From: Anaeromassilibacillus sp. An250
GTDB lineage: Bacteria > Bacillota > Clostridia > Oscillospirales > Acutalibacteraceae
Assembly: GCF_002159845.1 (NCBI RefSeq)
Contig: NZ_NFJK01000019.1
Location: 1-64,000, forward strand
Length of the DNA stretch: 64,000 bases
Reading direction: 5' to 3'
The notes beneath the pieces were generated by a model. The model was not told where the DNA came from. It ran no database searches and saw only the letters and a program-made list of their open reading frames with translations. Each line of letters starts with the position of its first letter. The stretch's first letter is position 1. Shown here in pieces: positions 54,632 to 63,024 of the stretch. The position numbers were made by a program, and so were the translations under genes.

Positions 54632-56941
54632 TCAGGGACGGAGGTTCTTGTCCAGCAGGTCGTTCGTCCCGGCCTTTTTATAGGGGGTGATGTCAAAGCA
54701 GCACATCAGGACGGCGGGCCGGTTGTGCCAGGTCACCATGGAGGTGTCGGTCATCAGCCAGAGGTCCAGGGCCGCATGGTAAACCTCCTGCAAAAGGCTC
54801 TGGTTTTTCTCCGTCAGTTTCCGGAACAGGCATTCCGTGCAGGGATGGTCCCGCCTGAAAAAGGCTTCGTAGCAGTGCATGCCGATTTGCGCGCTCGGGA
54901 AGATCTGGCCCAGGCAGCGGTTCACATAGAGCAATTCATACGACTTCGGGTCGATCAGGTAGATCCAGGTGCTTTGGTTTTCGAGGATCGAGCGGATGGA
55001 CTCCTCGGCCTGTACGGTGCGCTGCTGGGCGCGGTGCTTCAAGAGGAATACGCTCAGGATCTCCGAGATAAACGCCAGCGCGTCCACCTGGTCCTGCGTC
55101 CAAAACCGGTTGATGGAGCAATCGTCAAACCCGACAAACCCGCGGAACACGCCGTTGTCGTAGATGGCGCTCTGCAACAGGGCCTTGATCCCCTGCGGGG
55201 CGAGGATGGCATAGGGCTCTTCCTCCAAAAGGCGGATGTCGCGGCAGTAGAAGATGCCCTCCTCATTGAAGTTATCCCGGTAACGGTTGTTTAAATCCTT
55301 TTCATAGGAGATACAGCGCAGGTTGTCAATTTGCGGGGAGATGCCCTCGTTGCACCATTCGAACGTATTGCGGCAATAGCTCCCGTCCTCGCTGTCCTCA
55401 AAGATATACGACCGGCTGACGTTGAACTTCTTCCCCACCATCTCCAAGATGGATTGGACCGCTGTCTCTACGTCGCGGGAGTGGTACAGGATGTGGAAGC
55501 AATGCTCGGAAAGGTAGTCGAGAAGGTTGCCCGGCCCGTCCGCATCCACTTTTTCCTCGGGGATGGACGCCGGCTGGGTGTAAGGGCGCAAAATGCGCTC
55601 CTGCTGGTAGGAACCGTCGTAGACGTTGTACTGGTTTTTCCCGTTCTTTTTGGATTGATAGAGCGCCAGGTCCGCGTGGCGGTACAGTTCTTTGAAGCTT
55701 TTCCCATGTTTGGGATAGATCGCGGCCCCGATGCTGCAGGAGAGGGCGATGCTGGGGGAATTCTCCATGCCGTTGTTCACCGTCTCGATGTCCCCCAGCT
55801 CGAGGATCAACTGTTCCGCCTTTTTCTGAACGATGGAAACATCCTGGATGTTTTGGATATGGATGATGAACTCGTCCCCGCCGAGCCGCCCCACCGTGTC
55901 GGTGCTGCGGAAATGCGTTTTCAGGCGCTGTGCGGCGTCCACCAGGATGGCGTCCCCCACCAGGTGTCCCATGCTGTCGTTGATATGCTTAAAATTGTCC
56001 AGATCGACGATTAAGAGCGCCGAACAATCGCCGTCCGCCGCAGTGTTGAGATACTCCTCAATGCGTTTTTGCGAGGCCACCTTGTTCAGCAGGTTGGTCA
56101 GGGGATCGCGCTGGGCGATCTCCAGCAGTTTTTCGGCCTGCCGCTTTTCGCTGTCGATATCGACCAGCAGGCCGATGGCATGGACGGGATGGTTGGCCTG
56201 GCTGGTCTGCACCGTCATGCGCGCGCGGCACCAGAGGTACCGCCCGTCCGCCGTGCAGATGCGGAACTCCAGGTCGCTGTGCAACGCGCCCCGCCGGATG
56301 GAGCGCAGGGCCTCGGCCACGCGCTGCCGGTCCTCCGGGTGGATATGGGAATCGCCGTGCAGGATATGCCTTGTGATATGCTCCCTCTGCGGCATGTAGC
56401 CGAATTTCGTCTCCCACTTCGGGGAGCAGAAAAAGGAATCCGTCTCCATATTCCATTCGATGATGATGTCGTCCGTCTGGTCCATGAGGATCTGATGGCG
56501 TTCCAGGCTGAGGCGCAGCTGTTCTTGGAGCTTTTTGCCCTCGGTGATGTCCGTCAAGGTGCAGCAGAGCGTATCCGGCTCGCCATCCCGCTGCATCAGA
56601 TGGCTCTGCTCCAAAATCCAGAGCGTATGCCCATCCCGGTGCTTGACCCGGTATTCCAGGCAGTGGTCCGTTCCGGTTTCCATATGCTTCTGAAACGCGC
56701 GGGTGACGGCCCGGCGGTCGTGCGGGTGGATCATGTCCAGGTAATGGTTGTGAAATTTTTCCCGCATCTCCTCCGCCGTATAACCGAACAGGTTTAAAAA
56801 CCCGCGGCTTACCTCCAAAATGGTCCAAACGGGGTCGGGCAAACAGCGGAAAATCCCGCCGGGAATGCCGTCGCACATCAGACGGACCAACCCCGGCTGT
56901 GCGGGCAGCTCCGTCGGCCTGATCGATCGATTGTCCACCAT
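54632..56941 (-). CDS. PAS-GGDEF-GAF-domain diguanylate cyclase (sensor)
   Basis: A 769-residue cytoplasmic signalling enzyme that makes cyclic di-GMP from GTP. It has tandem PAS/PAC domains (about 15-125 and 140-270), a GGDEF domain with intact active site GGDEF (354-358) and the RDPLTNLLNK start, a GAF-like domain (about 480-640) and a final PAS-like segment (about 650-750) ending in a Cys-rich stretch. No EAL domain is present. The start was set at ATG 56941, 6 bases after GGGGGA. A near-consensus promoter is at 57136-57164. Inputs may be small molecules or redox; not known. Confidence 0.88.
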   Translation of the reverse strand: MVDNRSIRPTELPAQPGLVRLMCDGIPGGIFRCLPDPVWTILEVSRGFLNLFGYTAEEMREKFHNHYLDMIHPHDRRAVTRAFQKHMETGTDHCLEYRVKHRDGHTLWILEQSHLMQRDGEPDTLCCTLTDITEGKKLQEQLRLSLERHQILMDQTDDIIIEWNMETDSFFCSPKWETKFGYMPQREHITRHILHGDSHIHPEDRQRVAEALRSIRRGALHSDLEFRICTADGRYLWCRARMTVQTSQANHPVHAIGLLVDIDSEKRQAEKLLEIAQRDPLTNLLNKVASQKRIEEYLNTAADGDCSALLIVDLDNFKHINDSMGHLVGDAILVDAAQRLKTHFRSTDTVGRLGGDEFIIHIQNIQDVSIVQKKAEQLILELGDIETVNNGMENSPSIALSCSIGAAIYPKHGKSFKELYRHADLALYQSKKNGKNQYNVYDGSYQQERILRPYTQPASIPEEKVDADGPGNLLDYLSEHCFHILYHSRDVETAVQSILEMVGKKFNVSRSYIFEDSEDGSYCRNTFEWCNEGISPQIDNLRCISYEKDLNNRYRDNFNEEGIFYCRDIRLLEEEPYAILAPQGIKALLQSAIYDNGVFRGFVGFDDCSINRFWTQDQVDALAFISEILSVFLLKHRAQQRTVQAEESIRSILENQSTWIYLIDPKSYELLYVNRCLGQIFPSAQIGMHCYEAFFRRDHPCTECLFRKLTEKNQSLLQEVYHAALDLWLMTDTSMVTWHNRPAVLMCCFDITPYKKAGTNDLLDKNLRP

Positions 56942-57135
56942 TTTGGTTCCCCCTGACATCTTAAAGGATTCCGAGACCATGAGAAGCTTCTTCCGAGCGT
57001 GAAAATGGATGGCTGCCGGATCGGAAAAGAGGTGGCCCGCCGGATGTAAAAAATACCCGGCTATCCCGTCTCGCGCCACTGTTCTTCCAATTTATCTATT
57101 TTTTGAGGAATCCTATGCAAATTTCTGTTTGTTTT

Positions 57136-57164
57136 ATTATAGCGTTTTGCCTTATATAAGTCAA
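57136..57164 (-). promoter_or_regulatory. Promoter of the GGDEF gene
   Basis: On the minus strand, TTGACT (57164-57159), a 17-base spacer and TATAAT (57141-57136). It implies a leader of about 190 bases. The divergent gluQ gene begins 95 bases to the right. Confidence 0.8.
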
Positions 57165-57258
57165 AAGAAAATAAAAAAAGTTCTGGGGCGGCCGGAACCT
57201 ACCGCAAAAGGCCCGTATATGGTATACTGGACGGGAACAACGGCGTTGGAGGGAAACG

Positions 57259-58233
57259 ATGGACATAGAAGGGAAAAACAGGATCACCGGGCGGTTTGCA
57301 CCCTCCCCCAGCGGGCGCATGCATGTGGGGAACCTGCTGAGCGCCCTGCTGGCGTGGCTTTCGGCGCGCGCGGCGGGGGGCCGCATGGTCCTGCGCATGG
57401 AGGACCTTGACCCGGACCGCACCTCGCGGGCGCTGGCGGACCAATTGGAGGACGACCTGCGCTTTTTGGGATTTGATTGGGACGAGGGCGGCTCGGCGGG
57501 GGGACCGAACGGGCCGTATTACCAGAGCGGGCGGACGGGGCTTTATGCGGAAGCGCTCGCGCAATTGGAAAAACAGGGGTTGCTTTACCCCTGTTTTTGC
57601 ACGCGCGCCCAGCTCCATGCCGCGGAAGCGCCGCACAATTCGGACGGGGAAACAATCTACTCCGGCCGGTGCCGGGGGCTGGCCGCGGAACAGATCGAAG
57701 CGCAGGCCCGCCTGCGCGCCCCGGCGGTGCGGCTGCGGCTGCCGGACGAGGCCGTGCGGTTTGTGGATGGGCATTATGGCCCTGTGGAACAAAACCTGGC
57801 GCGCGAATGCGGGGACATCATCCTCCGCCGGTCGGACGGCGTGTTCGCCTACCAGCTGGCCGTGGTGTTGGACGACATCGCCATGGGGGTCACCCAGGTG
57901 GTGCGCGGCCGGGACCTGCTGTCCTCCACGCCGCGCCAAATGTATCTCTACCGCCTGTTCGGTGCGAGTCCCCCGCAATACATCCATGTCCCGCTGTTGC
58001 TGGCGCGGGATGGGCGGCGGCTTTCCAAGCGGGAGCACGACCTGGACCTGGGCGCTCTGCGGGCGCGCGGGTTTTCCGGCGAGGAGATCGTGGGCCGGGT
58101 GGCCTATCTTGCGGGGCTTCTCCCCCATCCGCGTCCCGCCCGCCCGCGCGACCTGCTCCCCCTGTTTTCCTGGGAAAAGGTGCCGAAGGAAAACCTGGTG
58201 CTCCCGGAGGACCTGTTCCGGGACGCCCAATAG
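57259..58233 (+). CDS. gluQ: Glutamyl-Q tRNA(Asp) synthetase
   Basis: A 324-residue truncated glutamyl-tRNA-synthetase paralogue that attaches glutamate to the queuosine base of tRNA-Asp. It has the class I HIGH motif as SGRMHVGN, FVDGHYGPVEQNLARECGDIILRRSDGVFAYQLAVVLDDIAMGVTQVVRGRDLL, and a KMSKS-like RRLSKREHD. It lacks the anticodon-binding domain of GltX, as expected for GluQ. GGAGGG lies 8 bases before the ATG at 57259. It implies queuosine modification in this organism. Confidence 0.93.
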   Translation: MDIEGKNRITGRFAPSPSGRMHVGNLLSALLAWLSARAAGGRMVLRMEDLDPDRTSRALADQLEDDLRFLGFDWDEGGSAGGPNGPYYQSGRTGLYAEALAQLEKQGLLYPCFCTRAQLHAAEAPHNSDGETIYSGRCRGLAAEQIEAQARLRAPAVRLRLPDEAVRFVDGHYGPVEQNLARECGDIILRRSDGVFAYQLAVVLDDIAMGVTQVVRGRDLLSSTPRQMYLYRLFGASPPQYIHVPLLLARDGRRLSKREHDLDLGALRARGFSGEEIVGRVAYLAGLLPHPRPARPRDLLPLFSWEKVPKENLVLPEDLFRDAQ

Positions 58234-58339
58234 GGCTTGGCCCGGTTTGCCGCCCCGGGCGGGCCGCGGAGCGCGGTTGAACCCCGGGGATGGCCCCGGT
58301 CATGCAAAAAGATCCCCTTGGGAGAAAGGATGGGTTTGG

Positions 58340-58777
58340 ATGGAGATCCGGCAGCTCCGGGAGACGGAGATGGAGGAAGCGCTGCAACTGGTGTGGGAGG
58401 TATTCTGTGCGTTTGAAGCGCCGGTCTACTCCGCGCAGGGCGTGGAGGAATTCCGGTCGTTCCTTCAAAACCGGGAGGAGATGGCCCGGCAACAGTTCTT
58501 TGGCGCTTGGGAGGGCGGCCGGCTTATCGGCGTGCTGGCCACGAGCGGGCCGCACATCAGCCTGTTCTTTGTGCGCCGGGAGTGGCACCGGCGCGGCGTG
58601 GGAAGGGCGCTGCTGCACGCGATGGCATCCGCCGCAGACTATCCGGAGATGACGGTGCATTCCTCCCCCTATGCGGTGGAGGTTTACCGGCGGTTTGGGT
58701 TTGTGCCGCTTGGGGGCGAGCGGGAGGAAAACGGGATTCGCTATACGCCGATGGTTTGCAGGCATTGGACGTTTTGA
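58340..58777 (+). CDS. GNAT-family N-acetyltransferase
   Basis: A 145-residue acetyltransferase with the GNAT acetyl-CoA loop RREWHRRGVGRALLHAMA and the C-terminal YRRFGFVPLGGEREENGIRYTPM strand. The ATG at 58340 follows a GAAAGGATGG site. It is 106 bases downstream of gluQ on the same strand. The acceptor is unknown. Confidence 0.85.
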   Translation: MEIRQLRETEMEEALQLVWEVFCAFEAPVYSAQGVEEFRSFLQNREEMARQQFFGAWEGGRLIGVLATSGPHISLFFVRREWHRRGVGRALLHAMASAADYPEMTVHSSPYAVEVYRRFGFVPLGGEREENGIRYTPMVCRHWTF

Positions 58778-58906
58778 CGCGCTGCCCGCAGGGCCGCCCC
58801 TGCGGGCAACAGCCCTCCCCTTTCCCTTCTGCATGGGGACGGAGGGCGCTGCACAATCGGATGGAAGCCGCCGCTTCCACAGGCCAACCCTTCCAGAAAA
58901 ACCGAA

Positions 58907-58944
58907 ACGGCGTCCAAGCGGGTGCATACTCCCTTGGACGCCGT
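58907..58944 (+). terminator. Terminator after the GNAT gene
   Basis: acggcgtccaag pairs with cttggacgccgt (12 bp, perfect) and is followed by CTTTTTTG on the plus strand. A second strong stem without T-run, tgcccgcaggg/ccctgcgggca, lies at 58783-58808. Confidence 0.85.
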
Positions 58945-59051
58945 CTTTTTTGTGCCATGCTTTCCCAGCGGTTCTTTCCCAGCCGCCCTTTGGCGTTTGC
59001 CGCTTCCCCGCTTTCCCAGCGGGCGCCCTTGCGGCTGCCCTGCAAAAAGGC

Positions 59052-59510
59052 TTACCTGCCCAGGACATTCTCCGAAGCATTTTCCCCATACAGCCGCTTG
59101 GAAAATTTGTAATGGAAATTGTGCATGTCCTCCCGCAGGTAGAAGCGGTGCGCGCCTTCGCGCAGCTGGTTGGTGGCCGCTTCGATTTGGGAGCAGCCCC
59201 GCTTCCTGGCCATTTGGCAGGCGCGGTCGAACATCTCCCTGCCGACCCCTTTGCCCCGGCAGGATTCCGCAACGGAGAATTCCAAAATCTCCGCAATGCG
59301 TTCCGTGTGATGCAGCTGCTCCTCCATGCGCAGGTTCAGTGCCGCGACCACGGAGCCGTTGTACTCATAGACCAGGCAGTAATAGCGGCTGTCCTGTATC
59401 TGCTGATAGTAAATTTCCGAAAACCGTTGGTAGGGCAGTTCTTTCTGCTCCAGTTCACAGATCAGTTGATAGATTGCCCTGCAATCCTCCAATGTGCTTT
59501 TCCGGTACAT
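59052..59510 (-). CDS. GNAT-family N-acetyltransferase
   Basis: A 152-residue acetyltransferase with the acetyl-CoA loop VAESCRGKGVGREMFDRACQMARKRGC and the C-terminal helix ATNQLREGAHRFYLREDMHNFHYKFSKRLYG. The ATG at 59510 was chosen because GGGGGACC lies just upstream. It is convergent with the gluQ/GNAT unit and on the same strand as the ROK gene, separated from it by a terminator. The acceptor is unknown. Confidence 0.85.
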   Translation of the reverse strand: MYRKSTLEDCRAIYQLICELEQKELPYQRFSEIYYQQIQDSRYYCLVYEYNGSVVAALNLRMEEQLHHTERIAEILEFSVAESCRGKGVGREMFDRACQMARKRGCSQIEAATNQLREGAHRFYLREDMHNFHYKFSKRLYGENASENVLGR

Positions 59511-59577
59511 AGGTCCCCCGATCCTTTCCCCGGCCGCCGCAAGAGCTTGCAAAGGGGCGTTCCCACCCCTACAAAGA

Positions 59578-59606
59578 AGCCCGCCCTTTTGCAAAAGGGG
59601 CGGGTT
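59578..59606 (-). terminator. Terminator of the ROK gene
   Basis: agcccgccc pairs with ggggcgggtt around ttttgcaaaa; the minus strand then reads CTTCTTTG. It lies 22 bases past the ROK stop. Confidence 0.75.
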
Positions 59607-59627
59607 TCCAGTTCCCTACGGAAAGCC

Positions 59628-60863
59628 TTATTTTTCCTCCGGCATATCCATCAGCTTGCCCGGGTCGGAGAGCACCTGCTGGGCCGCGATGGCTGCCGCA
59701 CCCATCAATACGGGGTTTTCCGGCATGGAATCGAGCTCGATCACAAGTTCGTTGCAGATCAGCGGGTTGACGCAGTCGTGTACGCGCTTTTGGACAATCG
59801 AGAGGAGCAGCTCGCCGTCCACCTGGGTCAGCTCGTCGCCGATGACAATCAGGCCCGGGTTGAACTGGTTGATGAGGTTGATGATCCCGATGGCCAGGAA
59901 CCCGCAGACCTTCTCATACTCCTCGCGCGCAACCGTGTCGCCCGCGCGCACCGCCTCGGAAATCTTTGCAGTGCTCAGGTCGTCGGGCGTGAGCATGGAG
60001 GACTCGCCGTTCCGGATGCGCTTCTCGATGTTTTCGCACAGGACGATGAAGGAGCAATACTTTTCCAAGCAGCCATAGTTGCCGCATTCGCAGCGCGGGC
60101 CGTTGAAATTGATGGTGTTGTGGCCAAATTCCCCCGCGAGGCCGCGGTGGCCCAAAACCAGCTTGCCATCTGTGATCATGCCGCAGCCGACCCCCTGCCC
60201 GGCCAGGACATAGATCATGTTCCGGATGCCGTATTCCTTGCTGCGATACCACAATTGTGCAAAAGCGCCCGCGTTGGCGTCGTTGACAATCTGGATCGGC
60301 ACGGTGAAGTCCTTTGTCAACGCATCCTTAATTGGGAAATTGTGCCAGCCGGCCAGCTCCGTGACAAAGAAGATGCTGTCCCGTTCCTCATAATACGGGC
60401 CGGGCATCGCCATGCAGACCACGGGGATCTCCGTATCGGTGTTTTCCTGCAGCATGGTGTAGATGGCGGTGCGGATGCGCGTGATGGTGATCTGTACGTT
60501 TTCCTTGGGGCCTATTTTGTACTGCTTGACGCCGTACAATTTTCCGGACAGGCCCGCCAGGCACAGATAGAACGCGCTGCGCGTCATGCGGATGCCGATC
60601 ACCTTGTACTTTTGGTCGTTCAGGGAAATGCCGATGGAACGGCGGCCCTTGCTGCCGCTCATCAGGCCGGTTTCGATCACAAGGCCACAGGCGATGAATT
60701 CATTGATGATGTTGGTGATCGTGGCCTGTTTCAGGCCGGACAGCTGGGAGAGCGTGGCGCGCGAACAGATCCCCTCCTGCCGCAAAAGGTCGAGCACCAG
60801 CGCGCGGTTGATCAGTTGGCTTTTTTCTTGATTGATGCTTTTCCGGGTATTGTATTCGTTCAT
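59628..60863 (-). CDS. ROK-family transcriptional repressor
   Basis: A 411-residue ROK (repressor, ORF, kinase) protein of the NagC/Mlc/XylR type. It has an N-terminal winged HTH (about 20-70, RALVLDLLRQEGICSRATLSQLSGLKQATITNIINEF) and then a sugar-kinase-like body with the zinc motif CECGNYGCLEKY and the ROK signature GLAGEFGHNTI. It likely represses sugar uptake or catabolism and is released by a sugar ligand. The start was set at ATG 60863, 6-8 bases after GGTGGG. No sugar gene is adjacent in the window. Confidence 0.9.
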   Translation of the reverse strand: MNEYNTRKSINQEKSQLINRALVLDLLRQEGICSRATLSQLSGLKQATITNIINEFIACGLVIETGLMSGSKGRRSIGISLNDQKYKVIGIRMTRSAFYLCLAGLSGKLYGVKQYKIGPKENVQITITRIRTAIYTMLQENTDTEIPVVCMAMPGPYYEERDSIFFVTELAGWHNFPIKDALTKDFTVPIQIVNDANAGAFAQLWYRSKEYGIRNMIYVLAGQGVGCGMITDGKLVLGHRGLAGEFGHNTINFNGPRCECGNYGCLEKYCSFIVLCENIEKRIRNGESSMLTPDDLSTAKISEAVRAGDTVAREEYEKVCGFLAIGIINLINQFNPGLIVIGDELTQVDGELLLSIVQKRVHDCVNPLICNELVIELDSMPENPVLMGAAAIAAQQVLSDPGKLMDMPEEK

Positions 60864-61482
60864 GTTTTTCCCACCCATCTAAAATGAAATGATTGGTAAA
60901 GGATCTGGTAATTTCTTTTATTATACACGCAACGATTCGACAAATAATTCTAATATTAAATTAAATATGTACAAATAGCACCATTTTCTCTAAAAAAATT
61001 TATTTTTTATAGAAATCATTTAGAAAGAACACATAAAATCCATTTTCAACTTGAAAAGTTTTAATATAGAACCCATAGATAAATTTATGGCAGGGCGTTT
61101 TATCCGGCTGGAAAGGGCCGCGCGCCCCGCGGGAGGGTTATTGCAAAAATGGGATTTTTACAAATAAATTTCTATATGAGAAGGCTTTCGAAAGGGGACC
61201 GGAAGAGACGCCTGGGAGGCCTCCGGCCGTTTTTCCAGCGGGCCCGCCCCTGTATGGGCGTAGCGGGAGACCGGGGCCGGTTTTGATGGCGTTGGGTTGG
61301 CCGAAAGGGATATGTACGGTGGGCGCAAGACGGCCCAACCGGCAAAAGCCCGGCCGGTTTGCGCGGCCAGGCCGGCGAGGGCAACGCAGGGCCGCCCCGC
61401 ACCTGCATGGCCCTGTGGCGGAGCGTATCCAAAAGGGAGGAAGGCTGCGCACAGGCGCCGCGTGGTTGCCTTTCCCCGCACG
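60864..61482. other. No gene between the hydrogenase and ROK genes
   Basis: The right 230 bases are strongly AT-rich (the ROK promoter region). The left 350 bases are GC-rich with short, RBS-less open frames. No RNA gene or repeat is recognised. Confidence 0.5.
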
Positions 61483-62733
61483 TTAAAATGTGCGGGTAAA
61501 GAGGGTGTCGTTCTCCAGCAGGCTTTCCACGGTTGGGAATCCCAACCGGTGCAGCAGCTCGATCACATAGGGGTTGTCCACCGGCGTCGGCGTGGGGGCC
61601 TCTTCCCCATACCGGTTGACGTTGTCCCGGGCAAGCTCCTTGCCGATCAGTGCGCGGGGGCCGCCCACGCACCCCCCGGCGCAGCCCATCCCCTCCAGGA
61701 AGTTGGCGTCCAGCTTCCCCTCCTTGAGGTCGTTCAGAAGCTGTTTGCATGCGGGGACGCCGCTGGCCTGCACCGCATGCACCTTGATTTTGCGGCCCGG
61801 GTTCAGGCGCTGCACGCAGTCCTGCACCGCCTGGCTCACGCCCCCGGCGCGCGCGTAGATGCGGCCGCCCGTCGAGGAATGCTCCCGGTTGTCCTCCGCC
61901 ATCATCTCCGGGTGGATGTCCGCAAAGTCGAAGAGGTCGCGCACCTCCTGGAAGGTGAGCACATAATCCACCGCGTCCGCAATGTCGGGCTCGCGCGCTT
62001 CGGATTTTTTCGCCAGGCACGGGCCGATAAAGACCACCTTTGCCCCGGGCTCCAAGCGCTTGATGGCGCGGCCGCAGGCCACCATGGGCGAGACCGCCGC
62101 GGGCACATGCGGCATCAGTTCTTGATAGACCCGCCGCAGCATGGCGATCCACATCGGGCAGCAGCAGCTTGTCAATTGGTAGTCCTGGTCGGTGAGGATG
62201 TTCGCATCGAATTCCAGCGCCTCTTTCAGGGTCAGGATGTCGGCAAAGAGCGCGACCTCCACCATGCCCGCAAAGCCCAGCGCTTTGAACGCCGTGCGCA
62301 ATTTGCCGGGCGTGACCTCATCGGAAAACTGGCTGATGACCGCCGGCGCGACAATGGCGTAGACCGGCGCGCCCCCGCGGTGGATCAGGTCGAGCGTGGG
62401 CAGGATGTCCTTGCTTTCGACCAGGTTTTTCGCTTTGCAGCGCTCCACGCAGGCGGCGCATCCCACGCACATCTTGCTGTTCACCTGTACATTGCCGTTT
62501 TCGTCGGTGTAGAGCGCGTCGAACAGGCACTTCCCGGCGCAGTTGGCCGCCTCCTCTTTGGAGCAGTTGCAGTCGCCCACGCGCCAGACCGTGGGGTATT
62601 TTTCCGGGTTCAGCAGGCAGTCGAGGTGATGGGGATTAAAATCCTCCTGGCGGAGCTTTTCCAGCTCCTCTTCGCTCTTGCCTTTTACGGAGGCGCGCAC
62701 TAGGCGGCCGTAGAGCGCGTTAAAGGTCGGCAT
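61483..62733 (-). CDS. [FeFe] hydrogenase-like iron-sulfur protein
   Basis: A 416-residue protein. Residues 55-69 and 89-99 hold two ferredoxin-type cysteine groups (C55, C57, C65, C69; C89, C92, C95, C99, the second a classic CxxCxxCxxxC). The hydrogenase large-subunit domain follows with H-cluster motifs L1 TSCCCPMW (C190-C192), L2 GPCLAKKSE (C239) and L3 EGMGCAGGCVGG (C351, C355). The extra cysteine in L1 differs from canonical TSCCPxW and suggests a sensory or group-D-type hydrogenase. The start was set at ATG 62733. It is upstream of nothing obvious. Catalysis is not assured. Confidence 0.8.
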   Translation of the reverse strand: MPTFNALYGRLVRASVKGKSEEELEKLRQEDFNPHHLDCLLNPEKYPTVWRVGDCNCSKEEAANCAGKCLFDALYTDENGNVQVNSKMCVGCAACVERCKAKNLVESKDILPTLDLIHRGGAPVYAIVAPAVISQFSDEVTPGKLRTAFKALGFAGMVEVALFADILTLKEALEFDANILTDQDYQLTSCCCPMWIAMLRRVYQELMPHVPAAVSPMVACGRAIKRLEPGAKVVFIGPCLAKKSEAREPDIADAVDYVLTFQEVRDLFDFADIHPEMMAEDNREHSSTGGRIYARAGGVSQAVQDCVQRLNPGRKIKVHAVQASGVPACKQLLNDLKEGKLDANFLEGMGCAGGCVGGPRALIGKELARDNVNRYGEEAPTPTPVDNPYVIELLHRLGFPTVESLLENDTLFTRTF

Positions 62734-62942
62734 ATGATCAAATCCTTTCCACAGGGGCCCTGCACGGGCCCGCAAGATCGTTGCCCCCGCAGAGGGTGCG
62801 CTTAAAGGGCGCCCAGGCGGGACGCCTCGCCGTTTGCAGGGGGAAAATAGCGTTGCGGCGGGCTCCCCCATATTTCGCGGGACAGGCCGCCGCCGCATCT
62901 GTTACACTAGGGTTACCAAATTTTTTCCCTGCATTCCAAAAA

Positions 62943-62961
62943 GCCGCCTTTGCAGGGCGGC
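62943..62961 (-). terminator. Terminator of the AraC gene at the window end
   Basis: gccgcc pairs with ggcggc around tttgca; the minus strand continues TTTTTGG. It is about 65 bases past the stop of the gene at 63025. Confidence 0.75.
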
Positions 62962-63024
62962 GCCTTCCCCCAGCCCATGGGCGCGCAGCCGCCGGGGAAG
63001 GCGCGCGGGCGTCCCGGCGGACGG

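Noticed and set aside
61475-61496. Hairpin cccgcac/gtgcggg at the end of the hydrogenase gene
   Set aside because: It has no T-run on the minus strand, so it is not called a terminator.
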